NCBI GenBank assembly: GCA_022844135.1
Contig: JALHMG010000018.1
Location: forward strand, 1-64,000
Origin: Lysobacterales bacterium
GTDB taxonomy: Bacteria; Pseudomonadota; Gammaproteobacteria; Xanthomonadales; SZUA-5
Direction of reading: 5' to 3'
DNA: 64,000 bases
In this document: positions 38,199 through 46,900 of the stretch, piece by piece
Numbering within the stretch: the first letter of the stretch is position 1
How the letters are laid out: the number at the start of each line of letters is the position of its first letter
Notes under the pieces: model-generated
The model's input: only the letters and a program-made list of their open reading frames with translations
What the model was told of the DNA's origin: nothing
Databases searched by the model: none
Translations under genes and position numbers: made by a program

Positions 38199-39482
38199 AT
38201 GAAAGTCCTGGTGATTGGCAATGGCGGTCGCGAGCACGCACTGGCCTGGCGGATACGCCAGTCGCCCCAGGTGCGTGAAGTACTGGTTGCACCGGGAAAC
38301 GCAGGAACGGCATTCGAACCCGGCATGCGCAATGCGCCCGTGGCGCCAACGGATATCGATGGCCTGCTGGCACTGGCGCGGCAAGAGCGCGTCGATCTGA
38401 CCGTCGTCGGACCAGAGGCACCGCTGTCGCTGGGCATCGTCGATCGATTTCAGGCGTCAGGATTGCGCTGCTTCGGCCCGACGCAAGCTGCCGCCCAACT
38501 GGAGGCCTCGAAGGCCTTCACCAAGGCCTTTCTGGAACGCCATCGGATTCCCACCGCGCAGTACCGCGTATTCACCGACCTCGATTCCGCCAAAGCCTAC
38601 GTGCGCGACCGCGGCGCGCCGATTGTGGTCAAAGCCGATGGACTGGCGGCCGGCAAGGGCGTGGTCGTGGCACAGTCGGTGGCTGAAGCCGAATCGGCTT
38701 TGGATGCGATGCTGGGCGGCGATTCGGTGGGCGCGGCCGGGCATCGCGTGGTGATCGAAGACTTTCTCGCAGGCGAAGAAGCCAGCTACATCGTCATCGC
38801 CGATGGCACCAACTACATCGCGCTGGCGACCTCCCAAGACCACAAGCGCCGCGACGATGGCGATCTCGGACCGAACACCGGCGGCATGGGCGCGTACTCG
38901 CCGGCGCCCGTGGTCACCGCTGCCGTCGACGCCCAGGTGCGCCGCGAAATCATCGAACCTACGCTCGCTGCGATGCGCGCCGAGGGCCATCCCTTCGTTG
39001 GTTTTCTGTATGCAGGACTGATGATTCATCACGGCCGCGCTTCAGTGCTCGAATACAACGTGCGCTGCGGCGATCCGGAAACGCAGCCCATCATGCTGCG
39101 ACTGAAAAGCGATGTGATCGAACTGTACCAGGCAGCCATCGACGGACGCCTTAGTCAAGTCGCGTGCGCCTGGGATCCACGCAGCGCGGTGGGCGTGGTG
39201 CTCGCGGCGGAAGGTTATCCGGGCCCGGTGCGCAAAGGCGATCCCATCGGCGGTTTGTCGGTGACGCAGTTGCCGGAGGTCAAAGTTTTCCACGCCGGAA
39301 CCCGGCTCCGCGATGGCGTGGCCACGACCGACGGCGGTCGCGTACTCACCGTTTGCGCGCTCGGCGACACACTGTTGGCGGCCCGCAGGCTAGCCTACCA
39401 ACGCGTCGAGTCGATCCAATGGCCGGGGATGTTCTGTCGGCGGGATATTGGAGTGCGGGGGTTGGTGAATTCTTCGGCCTGA
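38199..39482 (+). CDS. purD: Phosphoribosylamine-glycine ligase (GAR synthetase)
   Basis: PurD makes glycinamide ribonucleotide in the second step of purine synthesis. The 427-residue protein has MKVLVIGNGGREHALAWRI (N-domain), the ATP-grasp core (VVKADGLAAGKGVVVA, DHKRRDDGDLGPNTGGMGAYSP, NVRCGDPETQPIM), and the C-terminal WPGMFCRRDIGVRGL. The ATG at 38199 is preferred over the upstream GTG because PurD homology begins exactly there. It is not in an operon with purC, which lies 9 kb away. Confidence 0.96.
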   Translation: MKVLVIGNGGREHALAWRIRQSPQVREVLVAPGNAGTAFEPGMRNAPVAPTDIDGLLALARQERVDLTVVGPEAPLSLGIVDRFQASGLRCFGPTQAAAQLEASKAFTKAFLERHRIPTAQYRVFTDLDSAKAYVRDRGAPIVVKADGLAAGKGVVVAQSVAEAESALDAMLGGDSVGAAGHRVVIEDFLAGEEASYIVIADGTNYIALATSQDHKRRDDGDLGPNTGGMGAYSPAPVVTAAVDAQVRREIIEPTLAAMRAEGHPFVGFLYAGLMIHHGRASVLEYNVRCGDPETQPIMLRLKSDVIELYQAAIDGRLSQVACAWDPRSAVGVVLAAEGYPGPVRKGDPIGGLSVTQLPEVKVFHAGTRLRDGVATTDGGRVLTVCALGDTLLAARRLAYQRVESIQWPGMFCRRDIGVRGLVNSSA

Positions 39483-39654
39483 AAAGTTGGATCGTGATGC
39501 CGACGAATCAGACAGCTATCCACGGGCCGTAACCCATCGATCCGCCGCTGCAGTCGCTGCCGCATAGATGCGGATATGAAACGCAACAATGCTTGCAAAT
39601 CGAAAACTGCTAAGCCATTGTCGATTTAGGACCGACGATCTGGCGGGGGCGTCG

Positions 39655-41088
39655 ATGCATCACGCGGTGATGATTTCAAGCACGTACAGCGATCTCAAGC
39701 GGATGCGGCAAGTTTTGATCGACGCCGCAATCAAGGCTGGGTTCTATCCCAAAGTCATGGAGTACAACGACGGCGCGGTCAACGCCAGCGCGCTGACCAA
39801 TTCCTTAGCCATGGTGAACGACTCGCATGCTTATGTGCTGCTGATCGGTCGTCGCTACGGTCAGCGCCCGGCATCGCCCAGCAATCCCCAGAACTTGTCC
39901 ATCACCGAACTGGAGTTCAACGAAGCCATTCGGCTGAAAAAGCCCGTGAAGTTGATCCTGCTCAGCGACACGTACCCGACTGGTGTCGGCGATCAACTCC
40001 AGACGGACATCGAAAGCCTGAAAGCCTTCCGTCAGCGCGCAAAAACCCTGGATGGCAATGCTGGCGAGCATCGAATCTACAAAGTGGTCAACACCAAGCA
40101 AGAGCTGTCGGACGCGGCCCGCGATGCGATGCGCGATTTGGCTGATTACCTTCGAATGCAGCCCAAGCGGCCGGTCGCAATGCCGACGCCAGCGTCGGCT
40201 GAAACACCCAGCGATCCAAGCGCAATCGCCCAATTCGAATCCGCAGTCCGCATCTTGTTCGGAGCGGAGGGTCCTCTACACAGTTGGAAGAGAATCGAGC
40301 GCGCAAAAGCCCCATCTGTTTTGCCGGCCTCGGTGCAGATGGCGTTGACCAACCCCGATCGAGGTTTGGGCGATCGGCTCAGCAGAATCGTCAGGCACGA
40401 ATTGACCGGCGCTTTGGCCGACGACCTAAGGACCTACCGATTCACACTGTCGCCCAAGGGCCGTGTGGAAGTGCACATGTGCCTGGTGGATTGCATGGAT
40501 GCCGCCATCAAGTTGTGTATGGACCCGGTCAAGCGCGGTGCGTTGCAGCAGATGCGCCAGGGCCTGTTGCACGTGCCTGCCCAAATGATTCCTGGCAGTG
40601 CTCTTGCGTTGAGACTCAGGCCCTTGGACGGCCTTGAACTGAAGCCGAATAGCCCGAATCGTGCTTTAAGCGCAAAACACGTCGCAGAGTTTGGGTTGGA
40701 GGTAGGGCTTGGCGATGACGCCAATTTCAGCCTCGCCAGTCTGGTTTGCTCGATACCGTCCAGTCGCAATCCGGAAGGCCGCGTGATATCGATCAACTCT
40801 GAGCGCGACGTCGAAGAATGGCGCGGCTTTCTGCTCGACGAACGAGGGCAGGGACGGGAGCGTCTGCTGGTTCTAGCACTGGAATTTGGCAATGCCTTGG
40901 GCGATACCGCCATTGCCTGGTTAGATAAGTTTGGCGTCAAGACAGTGCTGCTGGCCGGAGACACGGGCGGCACTTTCTGGTGGTTAGAAGAAAGCGTGCT
41001 CGTGGGACGGGTTAGTGGCTTTATCGAAGATGCCAACGCAATCCTTGGTGACGCTATTCAAGGGGCGAAATTGCAGGGGGCGTTGTAG
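39655..41088 (+). CDS. DUF4062 protein sharing a C-terminal domain with the next gene
   Basis: Residues 1-110 form a DUF4062 domain (MISSTYSDLKRMRQVLIDAA, SHAYVLLIGRRYGQRP, ITELEFNEAIRLKKPV). DUF4062 is a Rossmann-like module found at the N-terminus of NACHT/STAND proteins such as animal NWD1 and TEP1, and in bacterial conflict proteins. After a Pro-rich hinge near 170-190, residues about 195-470 align with the C-terminal half of the kinase encoded next. Shared elements are an LFG..GPL..W start, RxVRHExT, a VDCMDAAIKLCMDP / VSCMDVAIQLCIDP pair, a GxGxDAxFxxA stretch, and a final WLxxFGVKTVLLAGD / WLCDLHILVIKLDG strand pair with F(S)FW following. I prefer the ATG at 39655, which has GCGGGGG upstream, over the longer frame from 39589. 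It is the first gene of a co-directional island. The domain calls are firm; the role as an effector or signalling component is inference. Confidence 0.82.
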   Translation: MHHAVMISSTYSDLKRMRQVLIDAAIKAGFYPKVMEYNDGAVNASALTNSLAMVNDSHAYVLLIGRRYGQRPASPSNPQNLSITELEFNEAIRLKKPVKLILLSDTYPTGVGDQLQTDIESLKAFRQRAKTLDGNAGEHRIYKVVNTKQELSDAARDAMRDLADYLRMQPKRPVAMPTPASAETPSDPSAIAQFESAVRILFGAEGPLHSWKRIERAKAPSVLPASVQMALTNPDRGLGDRLSRIVRHELTGALADDLRTYRFTLSPKGRVEVHMCLVDCMDAAIKLCMDPVKRGALQQMRQGLLHVPAQMIPGSALALRLRPLDGLELKPNSPNRALSAKHVAEFGLEVGLGDDANFSLASLVCSIPSSRNPEGRVISINSERDVEEWRGFLLDERGQGRERLLVLALEFGNALGDTAIAWLDKFGVKTVLLAGDTGGTFWWLEESVLVGRVSGFIEDANAILGDAIQGAKLQGAL

Positions 41089-42722
41089 TGAACGCAAGTG
41101 ACGCCGAAGGGAACGAGATGAACCGAACGCCCGTTCGTTCTGAATCGGTAGCGGCTTGGACGAGGTTTGAATCATGGTGGCTAAAGCCAGACGATTCACC
41201 TGTCGATCACAGCGGACAGGCTCATATCGATTTTCTCTATGATCAACCGCGCGCAGAGGCGAAAGTTGTGGCTGTGCGCAAGCAAATGAAGGTGTTTACA
41301 GATCGCGCTCGTTTTTTACGCGAGATGCAGCTCAATCGACAGTTCTTTGCAGGTGACTTGTTTCTCGCCGGATCTGATACGCACGTTGAAAAATGCTGGA
41401 TGGTTTTGCGCTATCTGTCGGGCGGTTCTCTACGGCAACGCTTTAGTTCGCGCCGTAGAATTCCAGACTGCCAAGCGCTACTGCGAAAGATCGCTCAATG
41501 TGTGGACAAAAACCTGTCGTTGAACGTTCTGCATCGCGATATCAAGCCCGAGAATCTGATGTTTGAAGGCCCAGGCGACGACGACAGGCTTTACTTGATC
41601 GATTATGGCATGGCGGTCGAGGCCGGAAAAGTGGGCGCCGAAACCGCCGCCCCCGAAAATGGTCGCGTTGGCACGCCGGCATACATGGCACAAGAGCGTC
41701 GCAATGGCGAACCGGCAAGCGTTGCGACAGAGATACGTGAGTTCGTAATCACCGCGATCGAAGTTGCACGATATTGTGGAAATTTTGCGCTAGCAGCCCA
41801 GTTCGAGCAGACTTCACCGGATGCGCGGCATGGATTCGACAGCGCCGAAGCTCTGTTGGATGCGGTCTTCATCAGGTCGGGCGGTGGTCCCGATGCCGAG
41901 TTGCTGGCGAAGTTCTGGTGTATCGCGGAGCGCCTGTTTGGTCCGAAAGGACCACTCGGAGCTTGGCAAGGGCAAGGACTGCTGCCCAGAATTCGTTCGC
42001 TTCTCAGCTCCAGTCATCCAAGAAAGGCGCCGAGTCTTGTACGATTTGTTAGACACGAAGTCACCAGCAAGCTGATTGGCGATATCAAGGACAGTCGAGT
42101 TTCTCTCTCTAAATCGCAACTTGGTAACATCGCTGGCGAGCTGGTTTCCTGTATGGACGTTGCCATTCAACTGTGCATAGATCCACAGCGTCGTAATGAG
42201 TTGATAGCTTTCAAGAATGCGCTGATAGAAGATCCGGACCAGACCGCACCCCTCCAACTCCCGGTGGAAACCAGGATAAGCGCCATTGTAGCGGTGCGTG
42301 GAGTCACGCCTGTACATGGGCAGCACCTAAGCGAGACGGCAGATCAAGAACTAGAGAACGGCGCCGGCGAAGATGCTCGCTTTGGATTTGCCGAGTGGGT
42401 TATTCAAAGACTGATCGCTACAACGCCGCTCGGTAAGCCAATTTCCGTGCGCAGCCCGGAAGAATACAAAACCTGGAAAGGGAAATTTGCAGACGATCAG
42501 GCTGGTGGGAAAAGCCGAATATTGGTTCTGAGAAGTGACGAGTATGACAAACTCGGTTCTCAGAAAATCGGATGGCTATGTGACTTGCATATCCTGGTTA
42601 TCAAGCTGGACGGGGCCGGAAGCTCATCGTTCTGGCAAATGAACGAACATCGGATGAATGCCACGGTAACTAATTTTGTGGATGATGTTAAGGAATTGCT
42701 GAAAAAGGCCGAAACCCAATGA
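41088..42722 (+). CDS. Divergent protein kinase with the same C-terminal domain as its neighbour
   Basis: The N-terminal ~215 residues are a protein kinase: LREMQLN (helix C), YLSGGSLRQRF, HRDIKPENLMFEG (149-161), LIDYGMAV with DYG instead of DFG (172-174), and GTPAYMAQE. A standard glycine-rich loop is hard to find (HSGQAHIDFLY lies in its place). HRD, DYG and Asn are present, so activity is likely. Residues about 276-540 are paralogous to the C-terminal half of the preceding DUF4062 protein (ERLFGPKGPLGAW, RFVRHEVTSKLIGDIKD, SCMDVAIQLCIDPQRRNEL). GTG at 41088 overlaps the previous stop by one base; ATG at 41118 is an alternative. The gene ends in ATGA with the MoxR gene. By eye its codon use is less GC-rich than the flanking housekeeping genes, suggesting transfer. 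Confidence 0.85.
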   Translation: MNASDAEGNEMNRTPVRSESVAAWTRFESWWLKPDDSPVDHSGQAHIDFLYDQPRAEAKVVAVRKQMKVFTDRARFLREMQLNRQFFAGDLFLAGSDTHVEKCWMVLRYLSGGSLRQRFSSRRRIPDCQALLRKIAQCVDKNLSLNVLHRDIKPENLMFEGPGDDDRLYLIDYGMAVEAGKVGAETAAPENGRVGTPAYMAQERRNGEPASVATEIREFVITAIEVARYCGNFALAAQFEQTSPDARHGFDSAEALLDAVFIRSGGGPDAELLAKFWCIAERLFGPKGPLGAWQGQGLLPRIRSLLSSSHPRKAPSLVRFVRHEVTSKLIGDIKDSRVSLSKSQLGNIAGELVSCMDVAIQLCIDPQRRNELIAFKNALIEDPDQTAPLQLPVETRISAIVAVRGVTPVHGQHLSETADQELENGAGEDARFGFAEWVIQRLIATTPLGKPISVRSPEEYKTWKGKFADDQAGGKSRILVLRSDEYDKLGSQKIGWLCDLHILVIKLDGAGSSSFWQMNEHRMNATVTNFVDDVKELLKKAETQ

Positions 42723-43669
42723 AAATCCCCGATTACTCAGCAACTCAGCTCGTTTTGCCCGCTATGTCTTCCTGGCCAGCGTCTGTGCACCTTTTCGACT
42801 CGCAGCAGCGGCTGGCCTTGCGGGCCGCGGAGGCTGCGGGAAGGCCGCTGTTGGTACGCGGCGATCCAGGCACTGGCAAGAGCCAGCTTGCGCATGCGGC
42901 GGCCGTGGCTGCGGGGCGTTTGTTTTTGCCTGTCGTGGTCGATGCGAACACGGAGTCTGGCGATTTGCTGTGGCGCTATGACGCGGTCGCGCGCTTGGCA
43001 GATGCGCATTTGAGTGGCGTTCCCGGCGGCGAGGGCAAGCGCAGTTTGTCGGCGAAGAATTACGTGCAGCCTGGGCCATTGTGGTGGGCTTTCGACTGGG
43101 CGAGCGCCCTAGAACAGAACGGCTCGCTTGAAGCTGCGCCAGCTGCGCCAGTCGCGCCAGATAACTGGTCGCCTCAGCGAGGTAGTGTGGTGTTGATCGA
43201 TGAGATCGACAAAGCTGAAGCCGAGCTACCGAACGGGCTGTTGGAAGCGCTGGGAAATGGCGGCTTCCACGTGCCTTTGGTGCCAACGACAGTGCGGCGG
43301 CCGACGGCACTGCCAGCGCCGTTGGTCATCATCACCACTAACGAAGAACGAGAGTTGCCGGCGCCATTTCTGCGCCGCTGCCTGGTGTTGAATCTGAAGC
43401 TGCCGCAGGGTGAGGCTCTGAAGCAGTTCTTGGTGGCGCGTGGCCGTTTGCATTTCCCAGAACTCGCAGCAAGTAGTCCCGAATGCCTGCAGCAAGCGGC
43501 CCAAATGCTGCTGGATGATCGGCATGCTGCGCAGGAAGCGGGCGCCTACCTGCCCGGTTTAGCCGAGTATTTGGATCTCTTGCGCGCGGTGCAGCAAATT
43601 GATCCGGAGAATCCGCTCGCACTATTGCAAGAGGTTCGGCGCTTTGTGTACGTCAAACACAGTGCTTAA
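42719..43669 (+). CDS. MoxR-type AAA+ ATPase
   Basis: MoxR ATPases are AAA+ machines that usually act with a vWA partner to remodel or activate client proteins. The 316-residue product has Walker A GDPGTGKS (48-55), the MoxR-type SGDLLWRYDAVARL insertion, Walker B VVLIDEIDKAE (157-167), sensor 1 IITTNEERELP and a double-arginine finger (FLRRCLVL). Length fits the family. It overlaps the kinase stop by 4 bases (ATGA) and lies 42 bases before the FGE gene. No separate vWA gene is next to it. In predicted MoxR-based conflict systems the ATPase is encoded beside effectors and sensors, which fits this position. Confidence 0.92.
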   Translation: MKIPDYSATQLVLPAMSSWPASVHLFDSQQRLALRAAEAAGRPLLVRGDPGTGKSQLAHAAAVAAGRLFLPVVVDANTESGDLLWRYDAVARLADAHLSGVPGGEGKRSLSAKNYVQPGPLWWAFDWASALEQNGSLEAAPAAPVAPDNWSPQRGSVVLIDEIDKAEAELPNGLLEALGNGGFHVPLVPTTVRRPTALPAPLVIITTNEERELPAPFLRRCLVLNLKLPQGEALKQFLVARGRLHFPELAASSPECLQQAAQMLLDDRHAAQEAGAYLPGLAEYLDLLRAVQQIDPENPLALLQEVRRFVYVKHSA

Positions 43670-43711
43670 GCGTTGCATTGCAGCGATCGCTGCGCCGGAT
43701 GAGCCTCGGAG

Positions 43712-46591
43712 ATGAGTCGTCGGGAACCGCATGCCGTTGAGCCGCCGCGTCTGCATCGCGCCGGCATATGGCGTGGCCATCTCCTGCGAGCGCTTGACAA
43801 TGAGCGCCATTTCTCAAGCGGCGCAGCGGCCGTGATCGCGCTCGAGGCGACGGAGCTGGCGTTGCTGTTCGGCTATGGGGTCAGAGCCGACATTCCAGAG
43901 GTCAGACCACAGGAATACAAGTTGGAGCCGGCTGCCGAGACACCAGCGGAGACAGCCGCCGCGCAGACCGTCGAGAAGCCCAAGCTGCGCGCAACGATGT
44001 ATCAAGTGACCCAGGTGCCAACCAACAAGGAGTCCGCTGATTCCGCTCAGCCAGCACCGATTCCCCTGGTGAAGCTGCCGCTTGCCGATAGGAAGCTGAA
44101 ACCACCTATCCAGCGCTTGTTGGTGCCCGACGCACGGCTTGCGGCTTTTGTCCGGCGCAACCTGAGGCAAGGCAAGCCGGGCAATCAGATCGATCTTCTA
44201 CGCTGGATCGCTTTGGTGGCGCGTGCCGAAGTGCCAAAGCGCCTGCCAAAGCGGATGCGGAATAAGTGGGGTGCTCATTGCGCTGTGATCGTCAACAACT
44301 ACGGCGATTGCGAGCCCATCCGCGAAGATCTGAATCAGCTCGTCCAGGTGGTGCAGTTGCGCTCGGGCGGCGCGACGCCGATTTATCTGCTGGATCCCGA
44401 AGGGCAACTCTGGCGTCGCAAATCAGCAAAGGCAACAGCCGGGAGCGCTTGGCGTGAATGCGCGCCAGACACGCCGCTGCAGCATCGCCATTGGCTTTGG
44501 GCAGGCGCCGATCCATGGCATGAGCCGCTTTCGAACTGGCGCGATGCACTTGCAGCCAAAGCGCGCGGCGCTGGCGTGACCTGGCTAACGCTGGCTGCCG
44601 CAGACAGCGCAGCGCTGCCTGGCGCGAAGCGCGTCACGTGGGAGTTCGCCGCAGCGTTGCGCGTGCAGCGCGGACCAGCGGCCGCTGTCAAAGTGGAGCA
44701 GGTTGAGCGCCTGCTGACGGCCATGGCTTTCGCTATCCGGATCGAACCGGCGTTGTTGCGAGAGCTGCGGCTGCTATTGCGTTTGTCTGTGGCGACCGAG
44801 CTGGCAGCTTGGCAGCACCCCGACTCACAGTCTTGCCCGATCGCTTGCTGGCTAAGGCAGGACGCGATAGCGGCCAGGCGTGCCGCCGCGCTGCAACTTC
44901 CGGAGTCTCTGCGCACGGAAATCGCTCGCACGGTAGCCGGGCAGCACCACGCGCTATCGCCGCTGATACAGGCTGAAGAATCGGCTTTGGCCTCCGTATT
45001 GGCGCCCGGCGCGTGCATCGATCGCGACGGACAATTGTGGGCGAATATCGTGGCAACCTTGCGTGCCAACAACGCCCAAGCAGAAGACTGCGCCCGTTAT
45101 GTGCGGCGCATCCGCGCGCGCGCGCACCCAGAGTTCTGGCGGCAAAACGAAGCGATTGCCGAGGCGTGGCTGTTGAGCGAGCGAGATAGTCTGCAAGAGG
45201 GCGGCGAGCTGCCGGAGGGCATTTCGGGCGAGTTGGCGGCGCGTGTGTTGGCTGAAGACAGCGCCCACGCGCTGCGAAGCGACTGGAGCCTGGTTCAAAA
45301 CCGGGAGAGGCTGCAGTTAGTGCCTGGCGTGATCCGCCACAGGTTGGCGCGGCTGACGGTGGCTGGCAGTGGGATACAAATCGGACAAAACGGTTCTCTG
45401 CGGCGTGTTGCGCTGTCGCAAGGTGCCGGTCTGGGCGAGGCACAACTTGCGCCGATCATGCTCTGGCACGCAGACGAACGTATTGAGATTCTGCATGTCG
45501 ACCGCCCCGCCTGGGCTCAGGAATTCGGCCGCGACCGCGCGGGTGTTTACGCACTCACGCCAGCGTTCGCCGGTACGCAGGCGAAGTTCCACCTATTGCC
45601 ACCCGAGCAAGCCTGCACCGAAAGTCCGTTTCTGCGTGCAGATGAGGATCAACGCTGCATTGAATTTGTCCGTGGAAAGGTGCTGTGCCGGTTGGGTTTC
45701 GACCTGGCTTTCGGCGCCTTTGCTGAGCTGCAAATTGGCAAGGCCGTTCAGCGCTTTCGCTGGGTCTCGCCCGGCAAGTTTTGGATGGGCTCGCCGGACA
45801 ACGAGCCTGAGCGCGACAGCGATGAGGGCCCGCGTCACGTTGTGCGAATCAGCCAAGGCTTTTGGCTGGCCGATACCGCATGCACCCAAGCGTTGTGGCG
45901 GGCGGTGATGGACCAGAACCCCAGCCATTTCGAGGGCGATGAGCTGCGGCCCGTGGATAGTGTCAGTTGGCTGGACGCTCAAAAGATGTTCAAGCAGATG
46001 GCGGAACTGGGTTTACCGGGTGCGGATTTGCCCACGGAGGCGCAGTGGGAATACGCGTGCCGTTCGGGCACGCAGACGCCGTTTCATTTTGGCGCGCAGA
46101 TTGATCCCGGCAAGGCGAATTACGACGGCAATTTTCCCTATGCCGGCGGTGAAAAGGGCGAATATCGCGAGTGCACCGTGGCGGTGAAAGCGCTGCCAGC
46201 AAACGACTGGGGGCTGTTTCAGATGCATGGCAATGTGTGGGAGTGGTGCAAAGACGGCTTGCGCGATTACGTGGCGCATGGCGAAGCCGTGTCGGACCCG
46301 GAGGGGCCGCAAGGCAAGGATGCGCAGCGTGCGCTGCGCGGCGGCTCTTGGCTCAGCGACGCCGGGGACTTGCGCGCCGCCTATCGCAGCGCGTACTTGC
46401 CCGAGGGCCGGAGCGGCTACTGGGGCTTGCGTCTTGTCCTGAGGTCCACGAGCCCAGACCAGACCAGCGTGGCGGCGGAGCCGCCATTGAAGGCGCCTGC
46501 GGAGCAGGCGGCTGGGCTTGGCGCCGCTGGAGGCGGCGTCGGCCCGGCGGGACGCCGGGCCGGCAACAAGTCTGAAGGTGAGCATTCATGA
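43712..46591 (+). CDS. 959-residue protein with unknown N-terminal region and C-terminal FGE/CLec domain bearing a hypervariable block
   Basis: Residues 1-680 are unfamiliar. They contain an alpha/beta stretch at about 185-330 (CAVIVNNYGDCEPIREDLNQ, WLWAGADPWHEPLSNWRDAL) that could be a degenerate vWA-like Rossmann fold, then a long helical part. No signal peptide or membrane helix is visible. Residues about 683-910 are an FGE/SUMF1 domain (FRWVSPGKFWMGSP, GFWLADTACTQALWRAVM, LPTEAQWEYACR, MHGNVWEWCKDG, ALRGGSW). The stretch that aligns with the active-site cysteines of catalytic FGEs has none and is hypervariable relative to the next FGE gene (residues 881-903). The domain therefore looks like a ligand-binding C-type-lectin scaffold. 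The Ala/Gly/Pro-rich tail (904-959) is encoded by hairpins. The stop overlaps the start of a small ORF (ATGA). FGE fold certain, N-terminal region unassigned. Confidence 0.85.
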   Translation: MSRREPHAVEPPRLHRAGIWRGHLLRALDNERHFSSGAAAVIALEATELALLFGYGVRADIPEVRPQEYKLEPAAETPAETAAAQTVEKPKLRATMYQVTQVPTNKESADSAQPAPIPLVKLPLADRKLKPPIQRLLVPDARLAAFVRRNLRQGKPGNQIDLLRWIALVARAEVPKRLPKRMRNKWGAHCAVIVNNYGDCEPIREDLNQLVQVVQLRSGGATPIYLLDPEGQLWRRKSAKATAGSAWRECAPDTPLQHRHWLWAGADPWHEPLSNWRDALAAKARGAGVTWLTLAAADSAALPGAKRVTWEFAAALRVQRGPAAAVKVEQVERLLTAMAFAIRIEPALLRELRLLLRLSVATELAAWQHPDSQSCPIACWLRQDAIAARRAAALQLPESLRTEIARTVAGQHHALSPLIQAEESALASVLAPGACIDRDGQLWANIVATLRANNAQAEDCARYVRRIRARAHPEFWRQNEAIAEAWLLSERDSLQEGGELPEGISGELAARVLAEDSAHALRSDWSLVQNRERLQLVPGVIRHRLARLTVAGSGIQIGQNGSLRRVALSQGAGLGEAQLAPIMLWHADERIEILHVDRPAWAQEFGRDRAGVYALTPAFAGTQAKFHLLPPEQACTESPFLRADEDQRCIEFVRGKVLCRLGFDLAFGAFAELQIGKAVQRFRWVSPGKFWMGSPDNEPERDSDEGPRHVVRISQGFWLADTACTQALWRAVMDQNPSHFEGDELRPVDSVSWLDAQKMFKQMAELGLPGADLPTEAQWEYACRSGTQTPFHFGAQIDPGKANYDGNFPYAGGEKGEYRECTVAVKALPANDWGLFQMHGNVWEWCKDGLRDYVAHGEAVSDPEGPQGKDAQRALRGGSWLSDAGDLRAAYRSAYLPEGRSGYWGLRLVLRSTSPDQTSVAAEPPLKAPAEQAAGLGAAGGGVGPAGRRAGNKSEGEHS
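46352..46420 (+). other. Variable-repeat-like block 1 (candidate DGR VR)
   Basis: These 23 codons (CTC at 46352-46354 to TAC at 46418-46420) align without gaps to 47615-47683. Twelve codons differ, with 17 base changes, every one in codon position 1 or 2. The third base is unchanged in all twelve (C in ten, G in two). The 72 bases that follow are identical in the two copies, and the 57 before differ at one site. This is the pattern made by DGR mutagenesis of A residues in AAC-type template codons. Confidence 0.8.
46471..46561 (+). repeat. Array of four GC-rich hairpins with GGA loops, copy 1
   Basis: Four stems, each with GGA as the loop, follow the variable block: 46471-46485 (GGCGGC/GCCGCC), 46494-46510 (CGCCTGC/GCAGGCG), 46522-46538 (CGCCGCT/GGCGGCG with one G-T pair) and 46541-46561 (GGCCCGGCG/CGCCGGGCC, 9 bp perfect). 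They lie inside the coding tail of the FGE gene. In known DGRs a hairpin just downstream of the VR is needed for efficient retrohoming. Confidence 0.75.
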
Positions 46592-46776
46592 GCCTGCATT
46601 TTTTTGCCGTTCCTGCTTTGGATGGCGGCAGCGCAGAAGAGGCGCTGAATCGCTGGTTGTTCGCGCAACGCGTCGTCCAGATCGAGCGCCAGTTTGTCGC
46701 CGATGAGACACGCTCGTTTTGGGCGATGTGTGCCACCGTGATTTCAGGCGCTGGCCGGAAAGCGCGGGCGCCATGA
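46588..46776 (+). pseudogene. Truncated DGR-accessory-like ORF, copy 1
   Basis: A 62-codon ORF starts at an ATG overlapping the FGE stop (ATGA). It encodes SLHFFAVPALDGGSAEEALN followed by RWLFAQRVVQIERQFV and SFWAMCATV. From memory this matches the N-terminus of HRDC-domain proteins encoded between the variable protein and the reverse transcriptase in some proteobacterial DGR cassettes. Those proteins are far longer, so this one is truncated. The frame ends at the TGA inside the left arm of the inverted repeat at 46764-46829, whose insertion probably broke it. The identity needs a database search. Confidence 0.55.
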
Positions 46777-46829
46777 ATGGCGCCCCTACGGTTGCAAGGT
46801 CTCGTAGGGGCGCGATTCATCGCGCCCGG
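46764..46829. repeat. Pair of inverted REP-like palindromes (BIME-like)
   Basis: Two 27-base arms, 46764-46790 and 46803-46829, are inverted copies with three differences, separated by 12 bases. Each arm is itself a palindrome around ATGAAT/ATTCAT, of the form GGGCGC-n-ATGAAT-n-GCGCCC, and ends in CCTACG (or its complement). Two of the differences are C/G swaps that keep each arm's own pairing, so structure is conserved. Such CGTAGGGGCG palindromes are dispersed elements mobilised in trans. It lies exactly where the accessory ORF breaks off. Confidence 0.8.
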
Positions 46830-46900
46830 TGCGAGACCACGTCTTATGCCCAGTTGCCGAATGTTTCGTGCCGATTCGGTGGCACAACGTTGGGTCGACA

